Positions 1 through 7,669 of a stretch of DNA of 64,000 bases are shown one piece after another; position 1 is the first letter of the stretch, and each line of letters starts with the position of its first letter. This stretch comes from Spartobacteria bacterium (GTDB lineage: Bacteria > Verrucomicrobiota > Verrucomicrobiia > Chthoniobacterales > UBA10450). The notes beneath the pieces are model-generated. The model saw only the letters and a list, made by a program, of their open reading frames with translations, was not told the DNA's origin and did not search any database. A program made the translations under genes and the position numbers. The stretch is from NCBI GenBank assembly GCA_003169975.1, contig PNAA01000017.1, positions 103,823 to 167,822 on the forward strand. The letters run 5' to 3'.

Positions 1-545
1 ACCGCCGTAATTTCTTCTTGGGAAGGGGCAACCGTGTCCCCGATTATTAGCTCGTGAATGTCAAAACACTCTTCCCACCACGAAAAGTCCTCGCGGGGAA
101 CTCCTATCCGAACAAATCCTGGAATCGATTTATCCACTCTGTCCGTCGCGTGGAAAATGATTGCGCTAAATCTCCGTTTGGCATCCGTAGGCTTAATGCC
201 CAAAATGCTCGGCATAACGAGTTGAGGAAGTAATCCGTTCAGTTCAGCGCTCTGCTCGCGGAAGATTGACGACTTGAGCATATGCTTTTCGTCGCTCGTG
301 TGCTTGAGGGTAAAAACCCAATCGCCTGCCTCGATCTCAGTGAATTGATAGTTGTTTGCTTGATTCCATTGCAGGGAAACTGAAAGACCTGCGGCCCGCG
401 CTGAATCCCGCACGCGCTTTTCCATTATCGCCCGCCTGAGATGAGGATAGCTGTATTCCGCGTCGCATTCATCAAGCAGCGGGTTGTTGAAACTTGCTGC
501 GTGGGATTCGCTGTAAGACCAAAATTTAACAATGAGAATGTCCAT
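1..545 (-). CDS. Partial hypothetical protein running off the left edge
   Basis: The reverse strand is open from an ATG at 545 to the window edge (about 181 codons, no stop seen). A second possible start is the ATG at 425, giving a protein that begins MEKRVRD. The peptide contains IFHATDRVDKSIPGF and EDFSWWEECFDIHELI; I recognise no family. Its first ten or so codons are antisense to the transposase remnant at 517-747, so the native N-terminus may have been replaced, and the start at 425 is equally plausible. The codons are less GC-rich than in the neighbouring genes, which fits an accessory gene. Confidence 0.4.
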   Translation of the reverse strand, partial: MDILIVKFWSYSESHAASFNNPLLDECDAEYSYPHLRRAIMEKRVRDSARAAGLSVSLQWNQANNYQFTEIEAGDWVFTLKHTSDEKHMLKSSIFREQSAELNGLLPQLVMPSILGIKPTDAKRRFSAIIFHATDRVDKSIPGFVRIGVPREDFSWWEECFDIHELIIGDTVAPSQEEITA

Positions 546-747
546 GCGGCGTTTCACTCGCTTAACGAACGGATTTTCAAAGAAAGTCGCAAACCACGAG
601 CACATGCTCGCGCTGCATTACATGTATTACAATTTTGCCCGCATCCATCAATCGCTTCGCGTCACTCCTGCGATGGAAGCTGGCATTGCCGACCACGTTT
701 GGAGTCTGGATGAGATTATCGGTTTGCTAGAGTCGAATCGAGGCTGA
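517..747 (+). pseudogene. Transposase C-terminal remnant
   Basis: The forward frame encodes a peptide resembling the C-terminal end of a DDE-type IS transposase: QNLTMRM, RRFTRLTNGFSKKV, YNFARIHQSLRVTP, HVWSLDEI. Resemblance begins near 517, just after an in-frame TAA. No N-terminal catalytic part and no terminal inverted repeats are visible, so only about 75 residues of a degraded insertion sequence remain. The assignment rests on recall of IS1-like annotated proteins with the same C-terminus and was not checked by search. Confidence 0.7.
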
Positions 748-821
748 TCTGTTTACCAATGGTGGCGCTCCTATTGCTCGGTGCGATTTCCGCATGAATT
801 GGCTACGATGCTATTTCAGCG

Positions 822-956
822 GTGCGGTCCGGCGTGGCGAGAGCACGAGGTTTCCGCTATGAGCGCACAAAGCAGCCCGCTAGGTTCTGGTTTGCCGTCA
901 CGTTTCAAATTGGAGTGGCCGTTTTCCTTTTCTACGTGATGCTGAGTCACATCTAA
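822..956 (+). CDS. Possible small single-TM protein
   Basis: A 44-codon frame starts at a GTG and ends at TAA. After a basic stretch (RYERTKQPARF) it encodes a hydrophobic segment, FAVTFQIGVAVFLFYVML, that could form one membrane helix. It occupies the otherwise empty stretch between the transposase remnant and the HMA-domain gene. No family is recognised and no convincing ribosome binding site is seen, so it may be fortuitous. Confidence 0.25.
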   Translation: MRSGVARARGFRYERTKQPARFWFAVTFQIGVAVFLFYVMLSHI

Positions 957-1029
957 TTTCAAACTGAGCCACTACCAGCAAACCGGCCCGCACGACGTCC
1001 GGAGGCGGGGCGGGACGCGAAGTAAAAGC

Positions 1030-1296
1030 ATGGACCCGTCTGATCCGCATAATCTTCACGACACCGCCGACCAGCCCGTTTGGGAGCGGATCGATATCGC
1101 GACTGAGGGCAATGATTGCGATGAGTGCGTACGCGCGCTACGCGAACCGCTCATGAAAGTCGACGGCGTGAAAGAAGTCATCGCCGATCCACAGACGGAA
1201 AACGTCTGGGTGACTTTCGACGCGCGCAAGACGCATGCCCCCGAGTTGCATGACGCCATTCTGCGCAGCGGCTACAAGCCGGCACGGACGGTGTAG
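1030..1296 (+). CDS. HMA-domain (heavy-metal-associated) small protein
   Basis: An 88-residue soluble protein that looks like a single ferredoxin-like HMA fold. NDCDECVRALREPLMKVDGV corresponds to the metal-binding loop and first helix, with CDEC in place of the usual CxxC arrangement. VIADPQTENVWVTFDARKT and HDAILRSGYKP follow the normal strand-helix order. HMA proteins carry Cu+ or other soft metals to P-type ATPases or act as sensors. No transporter lies nearby, so the partner is unknown. It converges on the agmatine deiminase gene, with a palindrome between them. Confidence 0.75.
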   Translation: MDPSDPHNLHDTADQPVWERIDIATEGNDCDECVRALREPLMKVDGVKEVIADPQTENVWVTFDARKTHAPELHDAILRSGYKPARTV

Positions 1297-1302
1297 TCGC
1301 TC

Positions 1303-1386
1303 TGTAGCCGCCGCCCTGTGGGCGGCGCGGAACCTTGGGCCCGGCAGAAGCGTCCTCCCGCGCTTCGCACAGCGAAGCGTCTACAA
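1303..1386. repeat. Palindromic element, family A (copy 1)
   Basis: The outer arms TGTAG and CTACA enclose two inner hairpins: GCCGCCC/GGGCGGC and CGCTTCG-CA-CAGCGAAGCG. The second hairpin is shared nearly base for base with the element at 6206-6298. It lies between the convergent HMA and agmatine deiminase genes and could act as a bidirectional terminator. Its right arm supplies the TAG stop codon of the agmatine deiminase gene. Confidence 0.85.
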
Positions 1387-2427
1387 CGGCTGCTGTTGCG
1401 TGAGGCAATGGAAAGCGCCGAGGCCCCAGATGAGCTCCCGACAATCGATCGGGATAATCCGTCGCGTCGGGAAGGCGGCCTGCAACACCGCGACCGCCTG
1501 CGCATCGTGTGGATCGGCGAAGGTCGGCAGGAGCACATTCTCGTTGGCGATGTAGAAATTCGCGTAGCTCGCCGGCAGACGCAGATCTTCCCGCACGATC
1601 TTCGCCGGCATCGGCAGCGTCAGGATTTCGAGCGGTTTTCCGGCGATCGATAGGCTGCGCAAACGCTCGAGATTGGCTTGGAGCGGCGCGTGGTTTGGAT
1701 CCGACGCGTCCGGTTCCAGCACCGTCACGACCGTGCGTTCGGCCACGAAGCGGGTCAGGTCGTCGATGTGCCCGTCGGTGTCGTCGCCCTCGATCCCATC
1801 GCCGAGCCAGAGGATCTCGCAGACCCCGAGATAATCGCGGAGGCGCTGCTCGATCTGTTCGCGGTTGAGCTGCGGATTGCGATTCGGATTGAGCAGGCAA
1901 CCCTCGGTCGTGAGCAGCGCGCCCGTGCCGTTCACCTCGATCGAGCCGCCTTCCAGAATCATGTGCGGGTAGTAGACTGGCAGTCCGAACTTTTCCGCGA
2001 TGCGCGTCGGCACGACTTCATCGAGATCGCAGGGCGGATACTTACCGCCCCAGGCGTTGTAATCCCAATCCACGACCGCGAGCCGGGGCTCTTCCTTGCG
2101 TGTGAGGAAAATCGGCCCGTGATCGCGGCACCACGGCTCGTTCGTCGGGATGAGGTGGAAGGTGAGGCGCTCGTTAGGCAAACCGTCCAGCGCGGCGCGC
2201 GCTTCCGCTTCCTGCGCGCCGTTGCCGACATTGATGTTGACCGGCTCCGACTCGAGGAGCGCCGCGACCATCGCGCGGAGGGTCGGCACGACGCGGTCGT
2301 AGGAATCGGGAAAACTGATTCCCTCCCGGCGCGGCCAGGAGAGCCAGGTGGCGGCGTGCGGCTCCCACTCCGCCGGCATGCGGTAGCCGAGCGCGGACGG
2401 CGTGGCCGATTCCATGTCGTTAGGCAT
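1381..2427 (-). CDS. aguA: Agmatine deiminase / peptidylarginine deiminase family
   Basis: This family hydrolyses agmatine to N-carbamoylputrescine plus ammonia, or acts on related guanidino substrates, in the cytosol. The 348-residue protein has the family blocks in order: MPAEWEPHAATWLSWP near the N-terminus, NEPWCRDHGPIF, DWDYNAWGGKYPP, GDDTDGHIDDLTRFV and the C-terminal GLGAFHCLTQQQP with the nucleophilic cysteine. The open frame extends further upstream only through a palindromic repeat, so I place the start at the ATG at 2427 (MPND); the ATG at 2415 is also possible. Two GCCTAACGA nonamers lie in this gene. The substrate within the family is not certain. Confidence 0.88.
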   Translation of the reverse strand: MPNDMESATPSALGYRMPAEWEPHAATWLSWPRREGISFPDSYDRVVPTLRAMVAALLESEPVNINVGNGAQEAEARAALDGLPNERLTFHLIPTNEPWCRDHGPIFLTRKEEPRLAVVDWDYNAWGGKYPPCDLDEVVPTRIAEKFGLPVYYPHMILEGGSIEVNGTGALLTTEGCLLNPNRNPQLNREQIEQRLRDYLGVCEILWLGDGIEGDDTDGHIDDLTRFVAERTVVTVLEPDASDPNHAPLQANLERLRSLSIAGKPLEILTLPMPAKIVREDLRLPASYANFYIANENVLLPTFADPHDAQAVAVLQAAFPTRRIIPIDCRELIWGLGAFHCLTQQQPL

Positions 2428-2457
2428 AACGGCGTGCAACCTAGCATGGGGGCATTT

Positions 2458-2523
2458 AATGTGGGAGCCGCCTTTGTGCGGCGATCGGCGCGCAGATCGG
2501 GGCGCAAAGGCCCCTCCCACATT
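2458..2523. repeat. Palindromic element, family B (copy 1)
   Basis: The arms AATGTGGGAG and CTCCCACATT enclose a GC-rich core with GCCGCCTTTGTGCGGC and a GGGGC/GCCCC pair. A close copy lies at 5439-5502. It sits between the divergent agmatine deiminase and DUF1801 genes, so termination cannot be its general role. Confidence 0.85.
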
Positions 2524-2568
2524 GTGCTTGGCGAGAGCAAACTCCCTCGGCATGCTCGAGAACGCGCG

Positions 2569-2904
2569 ATGCAATCGAAGGCCAAGACTGTGGACGACTA
2601 TCTCTCCGCGCTGCCGCCAGATCGCCACGCGGAGTTAAAGCCGCTCCGGAAGTTGATCCGGCGCACGCTCCCGCAGGCGGAGGAGACCATGGCCTACGGA
2701 ATGCCAACCTACATGGGCGAGAAAATGATCTGCGCCTTCGCCGCGCAGAAAAATTATCTCGCGCTTTATCTCTGCGGACTGGGCGCAAACCGGAAAGAGT
2801 TTGCCGGGCTCAACTGCGGCAAAGGTTGCGTTCGTTTCAAGAAACTCGAGGAACTGCCGCTCGAAGCCGTGACCAAAGTTTTACTTGCGGCGGCGGCTCC
2901 TTAG
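2569..2904 (+). CDS. DUF1801 (YdhG-like) protein
   Basis: A 111-residue protein with the DUF1801 signature: a short helical start (TVDDYLSALPPDRHAEL), then TMAYGMPTYMGEKMICAFAAQKNYLALYL and a C-terminal FKKLEELPLEAVTKVL. The family resembles frataxin or has been linked to iron handling, but no function is firmly known. The ATG at 2569 is chosen because the frame upstream runs through the palindrome at 2458-2523. The last codons overlap the end of the convergent helicase gene by 4 bases. Confidence 0.8.
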   Translation: MQSKAKTVDDYLSALPPDRHAELKPLRKLIRRTLPQAEETMAYGMPTYMGEKMICAFAAQKNYLALYLCGLGANRKEFAGLNCGKGCVRFKKLEELPLEAVTKVLLAAAAP

Positions 2905-5399
2905 GCGCGTCGCTGCTGCGCCGCGAGGAGCGGAGGGAAATCAAAGAACGCGGGGGACGCCGTGCGCCCGAGTAATTCTTCTGCGGCCGCTTTCAGCGCC
3001 TGCCAGCGATCCCATGCGAGGTCGGGCGCGGCCGCGATGTGTCGGATGAGGCTGCGCCATTCCATCAAGGCGCGCTCGACGTCGCCGTGTCGCAGCGATT
3101 CGGAGGTGATCTTGTAGCGGCCGCTGGAATTGGTGACAACTGCGCGAATGACCTCCGACGCGCCCGCTCCGTAGTGGACCGGCACCCCCATCTCGAGGTA
3201 GCCGGAATGATCGGCCCGCTTGTAGACGCGCTGGCAGAGTGCGCCGAGACGTCCGCCTAACGGCGCGTCGTTGCCGGCAAAGCGCGGGCCGGCCCGGATA
3301 TTCGCGAGGTCGAAAACCAGCTCGTCGATCGGGTAGGTTTCGTCCTCCAGCGCGGCGGCGATGGCGAGCCCCTCGCCGCTCTGGAAAAAGCCAAAGAGAA
3401 CGCCCCTCCGCGTCGGTTTGCCATCCGGCTCGACCAAACCAAGCCGCCGCCAGGCAAAAGCCGGCGAAGCGACAATCTCGACCGTTTGATCGTGCTCCAG
3501 CTCGGAGCAACCGCGGCAAACGAGCGGGAGCGCGGCCCGCTCAGGCGGGTCGAGGAGCGCCTGCCCTAACGAATCTCGCCAGACCTCGATCGGCACCCTG
3601 GAAAAGTCGATTCGGACGGAAAGAAGATTCCCCCGCCTAACGAATTCGTCCACCACCCCGCCGCCGGACAACTCCGGGAGGATCGAAGCGATCCTGGCAC
3701 GGAAGATTTCCTCCTGTAGCGGCGATCTGTGACCACCGATCCCTTTCCCTGGCGCACCCCTTCGGCGGTCACAGACCGCCGCTACAGCTTCCGGCCTATT
3801 GCGCAGCCATTTTACCGGATGAACGATGCCGTCGGCGACTGTCGCGAGCGGCAGTTCGCGTCCGTAAATTTTCTTCTCCTGCAGGCGACAGAGATTGCCG
3901 AGCGGGAACCGGTCGAGCGACTTCGGCAGGCGCAAGGCGGGAATCCAGCGGTCGTTTTCCCGGAGGAGCGCTTCGCCTAACGACGCGTCCACTTTCTCCC
4001 CGCGCGGCTCCCATTCTTCGCGGCTGTTCCGGATTTCGACGATCGGGCGCCTGACGAAGCGGGCGCGCTCCGCATCGACCCAGAGCTCGCAGGGCTTGGG
4101 CCCGGTGGCGAGCGAATGCTCGACCCCGAGCGGGACGCGTTGCGCACTGAAAAGCGAGCGGCTCACCTCAACCGCGGCCGCGAAGGTGTTGTAGCCGGGA
4201 TCGGTGATCCCGGCCGCGTGGCCAGCTCTAAGCCCACCGGGATCACCGATCCCGGCTACAGTCATCACGCTGATCAGGCTCGGCCAGTCGACCTGCGTCG
4301 CCCGTTTCAACTGCCGCGGCCGCGCGAAGCTGAGCCGCGGTTGGTCGGGCGTGAACAGGACGAACCCGGTGTCATCGAGTCCGCGGCGCCCGGCCCGGCC
4401 AAACATTTGGAGCAGTTCATCCGGCTGGACCTGCCGCTCGAAATTTCCCGAGAAATAGCGCGTGTCGGTGATGAGAACCGAGCGCATGGAAAAATTGATT
4501 CCGGCGGCGAGACCCATGGTCGCGACGACGACGTTGAGCTGGCCCGCCTTGGCCAGCGGCTCGATCAACCCGGCCCGGACCGCATAGCTGAGACCGCTGT
4601 GATGATAAGCGACCCGGCTGCGTAATAATTTTGTCAGGCGTTTTCCCGCGAGCGCTTCCTGTGGCGGCGAGAGCGGCAACGGATCACGCATCGGCACGGC
4701 ACTGGCAATGGCCTGCGCCATCTCCTCGGTCGCGTTGCGTCGCGGGGCGAAAACGAGAATGGGCGCGAGCCCCCCATGCAGCGCCTTCGCGATCATGCGC
4801 GGCCAGAATTCCCGCACCTGGAGAAAGTCGACTTCGGGCAGGTTGCGCAGATCGACCTCGTGTTGCGGGACCGGACGCTGGTCGTGCCTAACGAGGACAG
4901 CGTCACGCCCGATCCGACGCAGCCATACGACCACGTCCTGTGGATTGTTGACGCTCCCGCTAAGCAAAAGGAGCTGGGTGCCCGGCGGCGCGAGCGCGAG
5001 CGAGAGTTCGTAATGCACTCCGCGTACCGGGTCGGCGATGAGTTGATATTCATCCACCACGAGGAGGCGCGGACCGTCACGGCGCAGGAAGCGCGTTCGC
5101 TGGGTCTCGAGAGTGGCGACCACCACCTTCGCCTCGAGGTTCAGCGCGAGGTCGCCGGTCGTAATGCCGACATCCCAGCCGCGCGCTCGCCATTCCGCCA
5201 GCTTGTCGTTCGCCAGCGCGCGAGTGGGCACGGTGAAGACGGCCTGTCCCTTGAGCGACGGGTAGAGCAGCTCGAAAATGTAAGTCTTGCCCGCCCCGGT
5301 CGGCGCGTGCACGACCACATCCTTGCCCGCCTGCAACGCCCGCACCGCCTCCTGCTGCCAGAGATCGGGAACCAGCAAGTTGATCTCAAGCCCTCGCAT
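2901..5399 (-). CDS. Ski2-like DExH-box helicase with in-frame palindrome insertions
   Basis: An 832-residue superfamily 2 helicase. Motif I is APTGAGKT (about residue 30), Ia VPTRALAN, II DEYQ (a variant of DExH), III LLSGS, V ATMGLAAGIN, and VI QMFGRAGRRGLDDTG, typical of Ski2/Hel308-like enzymes that unwind DNA or RNA. A long C-terminal region of unknown function follows. Two palindromes (3715-3786 and 4190-4260) are read in frame and encode glycine/arginine-rich segments (for example GIGDPGG...GITDPGY). The start is the ATG at 5399 (MRGLEINLL); the frame upstream passes through another palindrome. Five GCCTAACGA-type motifs are present. Confidence 0.88.
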   Translation of the reverse strand: MRGLEINLLVPDLWQQEAVRALQAGKDVVVHAPTGAGKTYIFELLYPSLKGQAVFTVPTRALANDKLAEWRARGWDVGITTGDLALNLEAKVVVATLETQRTRFLRRDGPRLLVVDEYQLIADPVRGVHYELSLALAPPGTQLLLLSGSVNNPQDVVVWLRRIGRDAVLVRHDQRPVPQHEVDLRNLPEVDFLQVREFWPRMIAKALHGGLAPILVFAPRRNATEEMAQAIASAVPMRDPLPLSPPQEALAGKRLTKLLRSRVAYHHSGLSYAVRAGLIEPLAKAGQLNVVVATMGLAAGINFSMRSVLITDTRYFSGNFERQVQPDELLQMFGRAGRRGLDDTGFVLFTPDQPRLSFARPRQLKRATQVDWPSLISVMTVAGIGDPGGLRAGHAAGITDPGYNTFAAAVEVSRSLFSAQRVPLGVEHSLATGPKPCELWVDAERARFVRRPIVEIRNSREEWEPRGEKVDASLGEALLRENDRWIPALRLPKSLDRFPLGNLCRLQEKKIYGRELPLATVADGIVHPVKWLRNRPEAVAAVCDRRRGAPGKGIGGHRSPLQEEIFRARIASILPELSGGGVVDEFVRRGNLLSVRIDFSRVPIEVWRDSLGQALLDPPERAALPLVCRGCSELEHDQTVEIVASPAFAWRRLGLVEPDGKPTRRGVLFGFFQSGEGLAIAAALEDETYPIDELVFDLANIRAGPRFAGNDAPLGGRLGALCQRVYKRADHSGYLEMGVPVHYGAGASEVIRAVVTNSSGRYKITSESLRHGDVERALMEWRSLIRHIAAAPDLAWDRWQALKAAAEELLGRTASPAFFDFPPLLAAQQRRA
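3715..3786. repeat. Palindromic element, family C (copy 1), in frame in helicase gene
   Basis: TGTAGCGGCG at the left pairs with CCGCCGCTACA at the right. Inner complementary arms carry TGTGACC and GGTCACA. The element is 72 bp, a multiple of three, and keeps the helicase frame open. A relative lies at 46061-46134. Confidence 0.88.
4190..4260. repeat. Palindromic element, family D (copy 1), in frame in helicase gene
   Basis: GTAGCCGGGATCGGTGATCC on the left is the reverse complement of the right arm ending GATCCCGGCTAC, with a short loop between. It is translated within the helicase as a glycine-rich insertion after the RecA-like core. A degenerate relative is at 52521-52571. Confidence 0.88.
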
Positions 5400-5438
5400 C
5401 CTCTGGCAAAGATGGAGGGTTCGCGGGGGCGGGCAAAC

Positions 5439-5502
5439 GTGGGAGCCGCCTTTCTGCGGCGACGAGCGACAGAGATCGGGGCGCACAGGCCCCTCCCACA
5501 TT
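5439..5502. repeat. Palindromic element, family B (copy 2)
   Basis: CGTGGGAGCCGCC on the left and CCCCTCCCACATT on the right match the element at 2458-2523, with a divergent loop. It separates the helicase start from the end of the lipoprotein gene, and its last bases overlap that gene's stop codon. Confidence 0.83.
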
Positions 5503-6151
5503 AGTTCAGATTTGCCGCCGCCCGCTCTTTGCCTTCGAGCTCGAGAACCATCCGATGGATATGCCGATACTTCGTGTGTGACGCGAGGCGGCGCAGGCTC
5601 TCCCGCGGATCGCCCCATTGTACGATCTGGATCAGTTCCGGCCGCGCGCCCCAGTTGTTCATGTCGCGCGGCGTCGCCATGTAAAGGTCGATCGTGTTTC
5701 GGCCGGCCAGCGCCCAGCCGTAATCTTCCACCCGGTAAAGTTGACCGGTTGAAACCACGCGAAGAATCGTGCCCGCCGGCCAGCGCGCCCAATCGGCCGC
5801 GGCGCTCCCGCAAATCGAAGCGGCGAAGCCATCATGCGCGAAGGGCTGCGACGGGGTGACAAAGGCGATGCTCTGGTAATCGTTGCGCGCACGCCCCTCG
5901 GTCCGTTGCGCCACCGGAATCGCGCGCGGCACCGGCAGCGCCGGGGCCGCGGCGTGGAGCACTCCACCGAGCGCGTTGCGGTTTCCGTATTCCTCGTGGT
6001 CCGCTTCCGTGTGGGTGTAAGCGGTCGTCCGCACTTGTTGGAAATCGGTGCGCGCGAGCGGTCGCTCATAAGCCGGCAGATTGCGCGAGGTGCTGCACGC
6101 ACCTAACGACAAGGCGGCGACAAGGAGACCGAAGGCAGGGTGGATTCTCAT
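5501..6151 (-). CDS. 3D-domain lipoprotein (MltA/YuiC-like)
   Basis: A 216-residue protein. The N-terminus is a lipoprotein signal with lipobox LGAC (Cys19), which predicts membrane anchoring. The C-terminal half holds a 3D-type double-psi beta barrel: ICGSAAADWARWPAGT, YRVEDYGWALAGRNTIDLYM and a final region with NNWGARPELIQIVQWG. The conserved aspartates of the 3D motif are in DYG and DLYM. Proteins of this class include lytic transglycosylase domains and Rpf-like cell-wall enzymes, so a role in peptidoglycan turnover is plausible. The ATG at 6151 fits the signal peptide. Confidence 0.78.
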   Translation of the reverse strand: MRIHPAFGLLVAALSLGACSTSRNLPAYERPLARTDFQQVRTTAYTHTEADHEEYGNRNALGGVLHAAAPALPVPRAIPVAQRTEGRARNDYQSIAFVTPSQPFAHDGFAASICGSAAADWARWPAGTILRVVSTGQLYRVEDYGWALAGRNTIDLYMATPRDMNNWGARPELIQIVQWGDPRESLRRLASHTKYRHIHRMVLELEGKERAAANLN

Positions 6152-6205
6152 TCCACGAATTCGGGAAGTTATTAACAGTTATTCACAAGCTCGACAAGGG
6201 CTTTC

Positions 6206-6298
6206 TGTAGACGCCGCCCTCTGGGCGGCGCGGGGCTGCGCAACGCTGCAGATGCCGGCGGCGTTTCCCACCGCGCTTCGCACAGCGAAGCGTCTACA
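6206..6298. repeat. Palindromic element, family A (copy 2)
   Basis: The outer arms TGTAG/CTACA and the inner hairpins GCCGCCC/GGGCGGC and CGCTTCG-CA-CAGCGAAGCG match the element at 1303-1386, with a different central segment. It lies between the divergent lipoprotein and kbl genes. Confidence 0.85.
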
Positions 6299-6331
6299 TT
6301 GCATCGCTCCCGCTTTGCTCGAAATTGCGCG

Positions 6332-7516
6332 ATGCTCGCGAAATTTGCCGACTACGTCTCGCAAATCCTGGACGAAATCAAAGCGCAGGGACTTTTCAAA
6401 ACCGAGCGGGTCATCACCGGTCCGCAGAACGCCGAGATCTCGATCGCGGATGGACGGCGAGTGATCAATCTCTGCGCGAACAATTATCTCGGCCTGGCTG
6501 ACCATCCCGCGCTCATCGCGGCGGCGAAGGAGGCGCTCGACAGTCACGGCTTCGGGATGGCGAGCGTGCGTTTCATCTGCGGCACGCAGGACATTCACAA
6601 GGACCTGGAAGCCGCTCTCACGAAATTCCTCGGGACGGAGGACACGATTCTTTATCCTTCCTGCTTCGACGCCAACGGCGGCTTGTTCGAGACGTTGTTA
6701 GGCGCGGAAGACGCCGTCATCTCCGACGAGCTGAATCACGCCAGCATCATCGACGGCGTCCGGCTCTGCAAAGCGCAGCGTTACCGCTACAAAAATTGCG
6801 ACATGGCCGATCTCGAAGCGCAGTTGCAGGCCGCAAAGGAGGCGCGCTTCCGCCTCATCGCGACCGATGGCGTTTTCTCGATGGACGGCACGATCGCGAA
6901 TCTCAAGGGAATCTGCGACCTGGCTGAGAAATACGACGCGATGTTGATGGTGGATGACGCGCACGCGGCCGGCTTCATCGGCAAAACCGGGCGCGGCACG
7001 CCGGAACATTGCGGAGTGCAGGGGCGGGTCGACGTAATTACGGGAACGCTGGGCAAAGCGCTCGGCGGCGCGAGCGGTGGCTACACCAGCGGGCGCAAGG
7101 AGATCGTCGCGCTCCTCCGCCAACGCTCGCGGCCCTATCTTTTTTCCAACACCGTCGCCCCGCCGATCGTCGCCGCGTCCTTGCAAGCGCTCGCGCTGCT
7201 GACCGCCTCCACGGCGTTGCGCGACAAACTCGCCGAGAACACGAAATACTTCCGCGCCGCCCTGACGGAGCGCGGCCTAACGATTAAACCCGGGACGCAT
7301 CCGATCGTCCCAATCATGCTGGGAGATGCCGCGCTCTCGCAAAAGTTCGCCGCGCGCATGCTGGAGAAGGGCGTTTACGTGGTCGGCTTCTTCTACCCGG
7401 TCGTGCCGCACGGGACCGCCCGCGTGCGCACACAAGTTTCGGCGGCACATTCGCGCGCGGAACTGGAGCGCGCCGTGAAAGCCTTCGCGGAAACGAACGC
7501 GGAATTGGCCGGGTAG
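6332..7516 (+). CDS. kbl: Glycine C-acetyltransferase (2-amino-3-ketobutyrate CoA ligase)
   Basis: A PLP enzyme of the alpha-oxoamine synthase family. It cleaves 2-amino-3-ketobutyrate with CoA to glycine and acetyl-CoA, the second step of threonine catabolism. The 394 residues match the usual length. Landmarks are [61 protein letters not shown] and the PLP-lysine motif [13 protein letters not shown] (about residue 240). The ATG at 6332 is chosen because the frame upstream lies at the edge of a palindrome. No threonine dehydrogenase gene is adjacent. The TAG stop belongs to the left arm of the repeat at 7511. Confidence 0.93.
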   Translation: MLAKFADYVSQILDEIKAQGLFKTERVITGPQNAEISIADGRRVINLCANNYLGLADHPALIAAAKEALDSHGFGMASVRFICGTQDIHKDLEAALTKFLGTEDTILYPSCFDANGGLFETLLGAEDAVISDELNHASIIDGVRLCKAQRYRYKNCDMADLEAQLQAAKEARFRLIATDGVFSMDGTIANLKGICDLAEKYDAMLMVDDAHAAGFIGKTGRGTPEHCGVQGRVDVITGTLGKALGGASGGYTSGRKEIVALLRQRSRPYLFSNTVAPPIVAASLQALALLTASTALRDKLAENTKYFRAALTERGLTIKPGTHPIVPIMLGDAALSQKFAARMLEKGVYVVGFFYPVVPHGTARVRTQVSAAHSRAELERAVKAFAETNAELAG

Positions 7517-7655
7517 CGCACGCGTCTCGCGTGCTGGCGACGGTGTTCCACCGTCGCGAACTTTTAGAGAAGGCCGAAGCTGGAGCAGGGTCCAGCGTCG
7601 CAAGGGAAAGTCCGCAATAGAGAGACACCACTGCCAGCACGCGAGACGCCTGCGC
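7511..7655. repeat. Long inverted-repeat element, family E (copy 1)
   Basis: The left arm begins GGGTAGCGCACGCGTCTCGC and the right arm ends GAGACGCCTGCGCTACCC. An inner CGACGGTG/CACCGTCG hairpin lies beside the left arm. A close relative is at 36964-37127. It lies between the convergent kbl and 7670 genes and could terminate both transcripts. Confidence 0.85.
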
Positions 7656-7669
7656 TACCCGGCAGATCG

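Noticed and set aside
1678..2904. Long forward frame (408 codons) over the agmatine deiminase gene
   Set aside because: It is antisense to the clear deiminase motifs on the other strand. Only its 3' part is the DUF1801 protein.
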